Shown in pieces: positions 59,413-64,000 of a stretch of 64,000 nt of DNA. The translations under genes were made by a program, and so were the position numbers. Numbering within the stretch: the first letter of the stretch is position 1; each line of letters starts with the position of its first letter. The DNA is taken from positions 17,794,001 to 17,858,000 of the forward strand of contig CM065309.1 in assembly GCA_033032175.1 (NCBI GenBank). Direction: 5' to 3'. The notes below the pieces were generated by a model. The model worked only from the letters and a program-made list of their open reading frames with translations. It had not been told where the DNA came from and searched no databases. This stretch comes from Saturnia japonica. Taxonomy: Eukaryota; Arthropoda; Insecta; Lepidoptera; Saturniidae.

Positions 59413-61837
59413 AAAATACGAGCTAAACTAACATATGCATATATACATGTGTAATGTATTTTTTGATCTGAAATATGGTCAACGCTAACTAGAGTAAAAC
59501 AGAAAGAAAAAAAAGGGTTCCTTACAGAACCTTGTATTGTAATACAATTACTATGAGGTCCACTGTAATTGTTGTGTCGAGACAATTTATAAAAATAGGT
59601 ACTTCAACAGAAACCTTTGCTTCTACCGACTGCAAAAACAAGCTGATGAGAACAAAACGTACGGCTGCAGGTATACTTAGGGTCTTGTATTGTACCGTTG
59701 TACGTTATTTCGGGAAAAAATTAACTGTGTTGGGATTATGGATATGTGACAGTGTATTCTTTATAATGATTGAAGATTTTATTCATTGGAAGATTTTTAT
59801 TTATTGAAATAGAGTTTTCGGAAGTGTGTCTTACCACCATCAAGGATCAGAGAGAACTAACTGCTTACAACTATATTTCTACAGTTGTCCTTTTTACATC
59901 GTGTAACATTTGGTGTTTATGCAGTCTATACAATACTCGAATTGTACCTAGTTTTTATGACTCGTAGTTCGAGTGCTTTAAACTATCTTTCTCCGAAATA
60001 ATAAAATAAAACCTTTTTCAAGTGTAAAAATGTGTTCACCAAATGTTAGGTACTTAAAAAGAAAACTTTTACTTTCAGAATAAAACAAATTTAAAACATT
60101 TAAAATATAATATCTCAAAGAGAATGATTTTTGTAGACAAACTCAATATTTCAACAAACTGTATACTATATGTGAACAATAAAACACGCAGAAATACTTT
60201 ATTTTACCTACCTAAAATGTTGAACGTAATTTAAGACTACATACTACTAGGTACCTACCTACTTACTTCTATTTTCCACTGATATCTTACAAGATACTTT
60301 ATATTGCTACAAAGATTTATTTTTACCTTTAACCACCAATAGGTATAGATAGGTACTTAATTTGCTCAAATGAAGGTGGCAACTCTAATTACAGTTGTTT
60401 TTTTTTCTTCAATCAGACAAATAGTCTCTGATATAAATAAAGTAAAACATGCATTAAATTTAATAATAACCAAACTTGTCAAACTATGTAGATTGAATAA
60501 ACACAGATGTTTCCTGAAGAGCGAGAGAGAAAATATTAAATGCGCAATGAACAAAAGTAAATAAAATAAATTTCCTCTCATATTGTATTGTATGAGAAAC
60601 ATTTTTCCTCGAATGACTCAAGGGATTCTCAATTACTGTCGATTATCTAAATTATCTATCTTGCTGTATGTAAGGACAAAATATAAACGGACATGAAACT
60701 TCATGTGGTTACATGTATTATTTGATAACTATCAATATTCAAGTGATTTTGCCCATCCACAGTCTTGACGAAATATTTTTTTGTCCACTGGACTTCTCGC
60801 CATTAAAATAACAGTGACGTTCACATAAACGGTTTTGTTGAATTGAAAATAGCATAGCAAAAATGACAATATTCTTGTGCCCTAATAATATTACTTTCCC
60901 ATGGTTTTATTATAGTGTAACTTCGTTACATGGCACGGTGTTATAATTCAAATCATTTCACACAATGAAAAATGTTTAAGAGCCTCGTTATAAATCGAAA
61001 TGAGAAAGCGTAACAAGAATTTTAAATAAGAAACCGACCATAATGTTACTGATGCGTGTGTTTGAAACAAGTTTCTTTTGTTGATAAGAATGTCTGGCCA
61101 GTGTCGTTGACTTCTACGTTGCATTTTTATTTTGTATTATTTTATGAATATATTAGAAGATAAGCCATAAATCACAACATATCTACGAAAGAGCAACATA
61201 AATAAAAAAATTAGTGGTATCGTTTGTCTATGCTTATCTTTTTGTCTATAATTTTTTAATACATCACATCAGGTTATTAGTATTAGGAAAGTCATTAAAC
61301 TAACAGTTATGTACATACATAATCTAGATTACTTAATTTCTTTAACAAAGACTTCATCATAATTATATTTAGGTAAGTTTAATTAGGTTACCTACATGGT
61401 TCTATTACAAATTTAATGATATTAAACTTAAAAAATAGTAAAAGTATTCCCAGGTAAATTGAATCGTTAATCTTTAAACAATAAAGTTAATATTTCTTAA
61501 AAGATTTTTGGCGCCAGCAAATAATGGAAAACATTATATCGCCTGGTTTACTTAAACCGATAAAAATCGTTCGACAAACGATAATTTGGTTGACGATCAA
61601 TCAAATTATCTAATGCAATCAGGGTCGTTAGTGATAATTTACGTTTTGACCAGCCTTGTCTCGTTCATTATGTATTACAGATAGGTATTGTTTTGATTGT
61701 CTGTAATATAGTTATAATCTGAATATAACTCATAAAGTACCGATTTCGATTCCAAGCATTTCCAGAAATGACATACAATAAATGTCAAGTGATTAAAGAG
61801 TATAAACCTAAAGTGGATAAACCTTGAAATAACTCAC
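59413..61837 (-). other. Start of intron 1 of the Rho-family gene; no other feature recognised
   Basis: The donor GTGAGT at 61832-61837 opens the intron. The following AT-rich 2.4 kb holds short open frames only, with no recognisable exon, structured RNA or named repeat. Neither a DTAGQ-type G3 motif nor other Rho motifs were noticed on the minus strand. Confidence 0.5.
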
Positions 61838-62654
61838 CGTTAAATGTGTCATATGCAGTCGGCTGGTAATCTTCTCGAAATGTGTCCTGCGCATATGCAG
61901 CTATCAAGGAGCTCTTTCCAACGGCCCCATCACCCACCAACACACACTTTATCTTTTCTTTCTTCCCGCCTTTCACCTTTCTCCTGTCCTTTATCTGGAA
62001 CATCCGATTCAAAGTCCGTCTGCTCTTCTTATCGCGTACCGTCCACTCGTTCACTTTATCACAGCAGTTCAAATCCTCGGAGACGTCGTCTCGTATCACA
62101 GTGCGACCGTTTTCTTCGGTCACTTCGGAATAATCGTAATCATCTTCGTCATTTCGCTGAATGGGGAACTGGCTAGGACTGTGTACTCCGAACACGAAAG
62201 GGCCATCTCGCTCGGGTGGACGCACCGTGAACCCGTTTGCGGGAGCCGGCGGACTCTTCGCATAATGAACGGCAGGAGCGCGATAATGATTTGTTAAGTA
62301 ATCCGTAGACTCATGAGGATCAAACCTGAAAACGAGCTCCGCTTCTCTCCTGTCCAAACTTAGATCCGGATTTGTGACTTTGTCATGAAAGTAACCGATT
62401 TTCTCACGCGCTCTAGTCTCCTGCAAACGCTTCTCGAGTTCGACGTTCGACGGCTTCCAGTAATCTGGTCGGTATTCGTAGGAGCAGTCGGCGGCCTGGT
62501 TCCTTGGTGCTACCGTTGGCCGGTACGGACCAGTGTCGCGGGGAGGCACGCGCGGTGCCACCATCGGAGGCTTTTGCGGCTCCGCTAACAGCGGTCGGCG
62601 CGCTGACAAGTTCGCGTTCCTGTTGAACATGATTCCTTCTAAACTAGGAGACAT
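61838..62654 (-). CDS. Rho-family GTPase, RhoU/RhoV-like, first coding exon (partial)
   Basis: Small GTPases of this family cycle between GDP and GTP at membranes and control actin, adhesion and polarity. The exon encodes 272 complete codons. Residues 30-51 are proline-rich and include a class II SH3-ligand pattern (PxxPxR, residues 34-39). Residues about 55-225 are acidic and low in recognisable domains. A basic stretch precedes the P-loop GDGAVGKS (241-248), followed by YQPTAYDTF (263-271), the switch I threonine region. An in-frame TGA lies 12 codons upstream of the ATG at 62654, so this is the first in-frame ATG; another occurs at codon 9. Reading stops making Rho sense after AAC-G, where G|GTGAGT is a strong donor at 61838/61837 (phase 1). 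G3-G5 motifs and the C-terminus are absent from the window. Known: vertebrate RhoU carries a proline-rich N-terminal extension binding SH3 adaptors. RhoU/V assignment rather than Rac/Cdc42 is inference from that extension. Confidence 0.88.
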
Positions 62655-63110
62655 TTGTACAGTCACGACTGGCCGCCGACGATGGATTCAATAAGGCGTA
62701 CGTTCGCGGTCATAACTCGCGCGAAGTTATCGCTCGAAAGTGTTTAAATGTCGAACTGTGGAACGATAACGCGCTAACAATACGTGCCGTCACTGCGATA
62801 GACGGAACGCGACTGAGCCACAGACTAGACTGAGCCTGCGGCGGGCGGAGGACCGCAGCGGCCTGAGCTGAGAATCGTACCGAAGTTCAGGAATCGTGTA
62901 GTCGACGAGGACGCTTCCCGCAATCGGAGAAGTGACCTGTTGCTTCTGTTACCTGTTTACTGTTCAGGTACGTTATACACAAAACGCGACGCGTGACGGG
63001 TCACGGGACGGTTTTGCACAGCCAGCATGCAGCTGCCGTCCTCGAACAATGCACGTCACATGTCTCCAACCGTTTCGACCCTACGCGCAGTACGCGCTAT
63101 GAAGGGAAAC
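62655..63110 (-). promoter_or_regulatory. CpG-rich 5'UTR and probable promoter of the Rho-family gene
   Basis: This block is far richer in G+C and CpG than its surroundings and lies directly upstream of the GTPase start codon. On the minus strand it carries two initiator-like TCAGTC motifs, read from ACTGA at 62812-62816 and 62829-62833 on the plus strand. No clear TATA box stands 30 bp upstream of either. A TGACGTG/CACATG cluster occurs near 63052-63062. The start site and any untranslated exon boundary cannot be fixed without transcript data. Confidence 0.55.
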
Positions 63111-63664
63111 TCATTCAATGAAATATACGATGAATGAACGACGTGTTCTGTTTACTAAATAATTGTCATGCTTATTTAAAACCGATTATATTCCGATAAA
63201 ATGACATACCTACTACATAAAATATTATTCGTTTGTTATTCCTTCATTCCTATGTTGTCTAGTTTATAATCCAAATTAAATCTAAGTTACAGTTCAGTAA
63301 ATTGAAAATATTTTTTGTCGTTGTTCTATGGAAATTAACCTACCCTACCTATTTCAGAAAGCAAACGAAAATATTCCTACTCTACAAATATTTTATTATG
63401 TGAATATTACATGCACATTTAAATCATGGTTTAATAAATACATAGATATTTTTTAAATTGTATTTTACATGAATTATTTTCGTGGCATTGGTATATGATT
63501 ATTTGGTTATTAATTATGATATTGATAAAAAATCATTATTATTAAGTATTTGCTTACATATGATAGGTTAAAGTAAGACCTTTTTTAACCTTAAATGAAC
63601 TCTGGAATGTCTCGAATGTGCTTTTCTTCAATTGGTTGTACGTAAATGAATACATATAATTATA
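63111..63664. other. AT-rich upstream flank of the Rho-family gene
   Basis: Composition falls back to AT-rich beyond the CpG block. No exon or repeat is recognised before the SINE at 63665. Confidence 0.45.
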
Positions 63665-63800
63665 TTGTAGGTGCAGTTGTAGTAAGCTCTACTATTGAGC
63701 CAAAAGATCGCAGGTTCGATTCCCGCAACGGAGGTGACTACTGTTTGATGAGTATTGAAGGCTATTTGACAGTGTAAAAATAATATCGATTGTGGGGCTT
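63665..63800 (+). mobile_element. tRNA-derived SINE (Bm1-like head)
   Basis: GGTTCGATTCC at 63713-63723 is a perfect B box, preceded by GTGCAGTTGTAGTAAGC in place of the A box. The following GCAACGGAGGTGACTACTG and TATTTGACAGTGT look like the body of a SINE rather than a tRNA acceptor stem. Confidence 0.65.
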
Positions 63801-63934
63801 AAGAGCGTTTTGTATTAATATAACTCAAAAATAATGAACTATTTAAAAAAAATTAAAAATATATGATGCCATGAATAGTAAGTTAAAGTTGTTATTTATG
63901 TTTTGTTTTTTTTTTAATTTCGATTGATTATTGT

Positions 63935-64000
63935 TGGCGGACCGTGAATTGTTTCGGGGTTCCAGCTGAAAATCAGCGCTAAGTGCCCTGTGGCACTTTA
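63935..64000 (+). mobile_element. Family K, cut by the window edge
   Basis: GGGGTTCCAGCTGAAAATCAGCG followed by GTGCCCTGTGGCAC matches the head of family K. The rest lies outside the window. Confidence 0.45.

Noticed and set aside
59135..59431. 98-codon plus-strand frame
   Set aside because: It covers a GC-rich family D element in antisense; the sister copy does not keep the frame.
61844..62588. Plus-strand frames opposite the GTPase exon
   Set aside because: They are antisense to a frame with a P-loop and splice donor and show no motifs of their own.
63665..63800. Possible tRNA gene with a perfect B box
   Set aside because: The A box is poor and no acceptor stem or anticodon arm of the right spacing follows; a SINE head explains it better.
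1..64000. CRISPR arrays, rRNA genes, bacterial operons, telomeric (TTAGG)n
   Set aside because: None seen on reading the window; direct repeats present are transposon copies or simple tracts.

Overview
The window looks like nuclear DNA of a moth or butterfly (Lepidoptera). It is AT-rich and full of interspersed-repeat families that I recognise from lepidopteran genomes: Helitron-like elements ending in CTAG, repeats beginning AACC(A/G)ACTTCAATGATTTT, short elements bounded by ACCCGACTGC/GCAGTCGGGT, tRNA-derived SINEs and decayed LINEs. There is no prokaryotic gene structure, CRISPR array, rRNA gene or true tRNA gene. Family names A-O below are working labels for copies that match each other inside this window; no library search was possible.

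Only one host gene is convincingly present. At 61838-62654 (minus strand) lies the first coding exon of a Rho-family GTPase, most like the RhoU/RhoV (Wrch) group. It has a long proline-containing N-terminal extension, the P-loop and the start of switch I, then a consensus splice donor. A CpG-rich block at about 62655-63110 is its probable 5'UTR and promoter. No other exon of this gene was recognised, so 1-61837 is either a very long first intron or the gene continues elsewhere; the sequence alone cannot decide.

The rest is a repeat graveyard with a few well-preserved elements. The best is a 1302-bp Tc1/mariner element at 20506-21807 with perfect 32-bp terminal inverted repeats, a TA duplication and a transposase interrupted by a single-base deletion. 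A Helitron-like family (A) has 13 copies spread across the window, including copies joined end to end and one fold-back pair. Nested insertions give relative ages: E in C, F in A, D in C, and an LTR-like promoter block inside a LINE 3' tail. Decayed LINE coding pieces occur near 8.4-8.9, 10.4-10.8, 11.0-11.4, 15.3-15.6, 26.7-27.2 and 54.5-54.7 kb. A 405-bp PIF/Harbinger-like MITE sits at 40226-40630.

No undescribed functional system is evident. The least explained items are a GC-rich, doubly open island at 31345-31640, a cysteine-rich possible exon at 43918-44160, a strand-asymmetric A-rich tract at 9040-10250, and the compact promoter-like architecture at 35314-35615.
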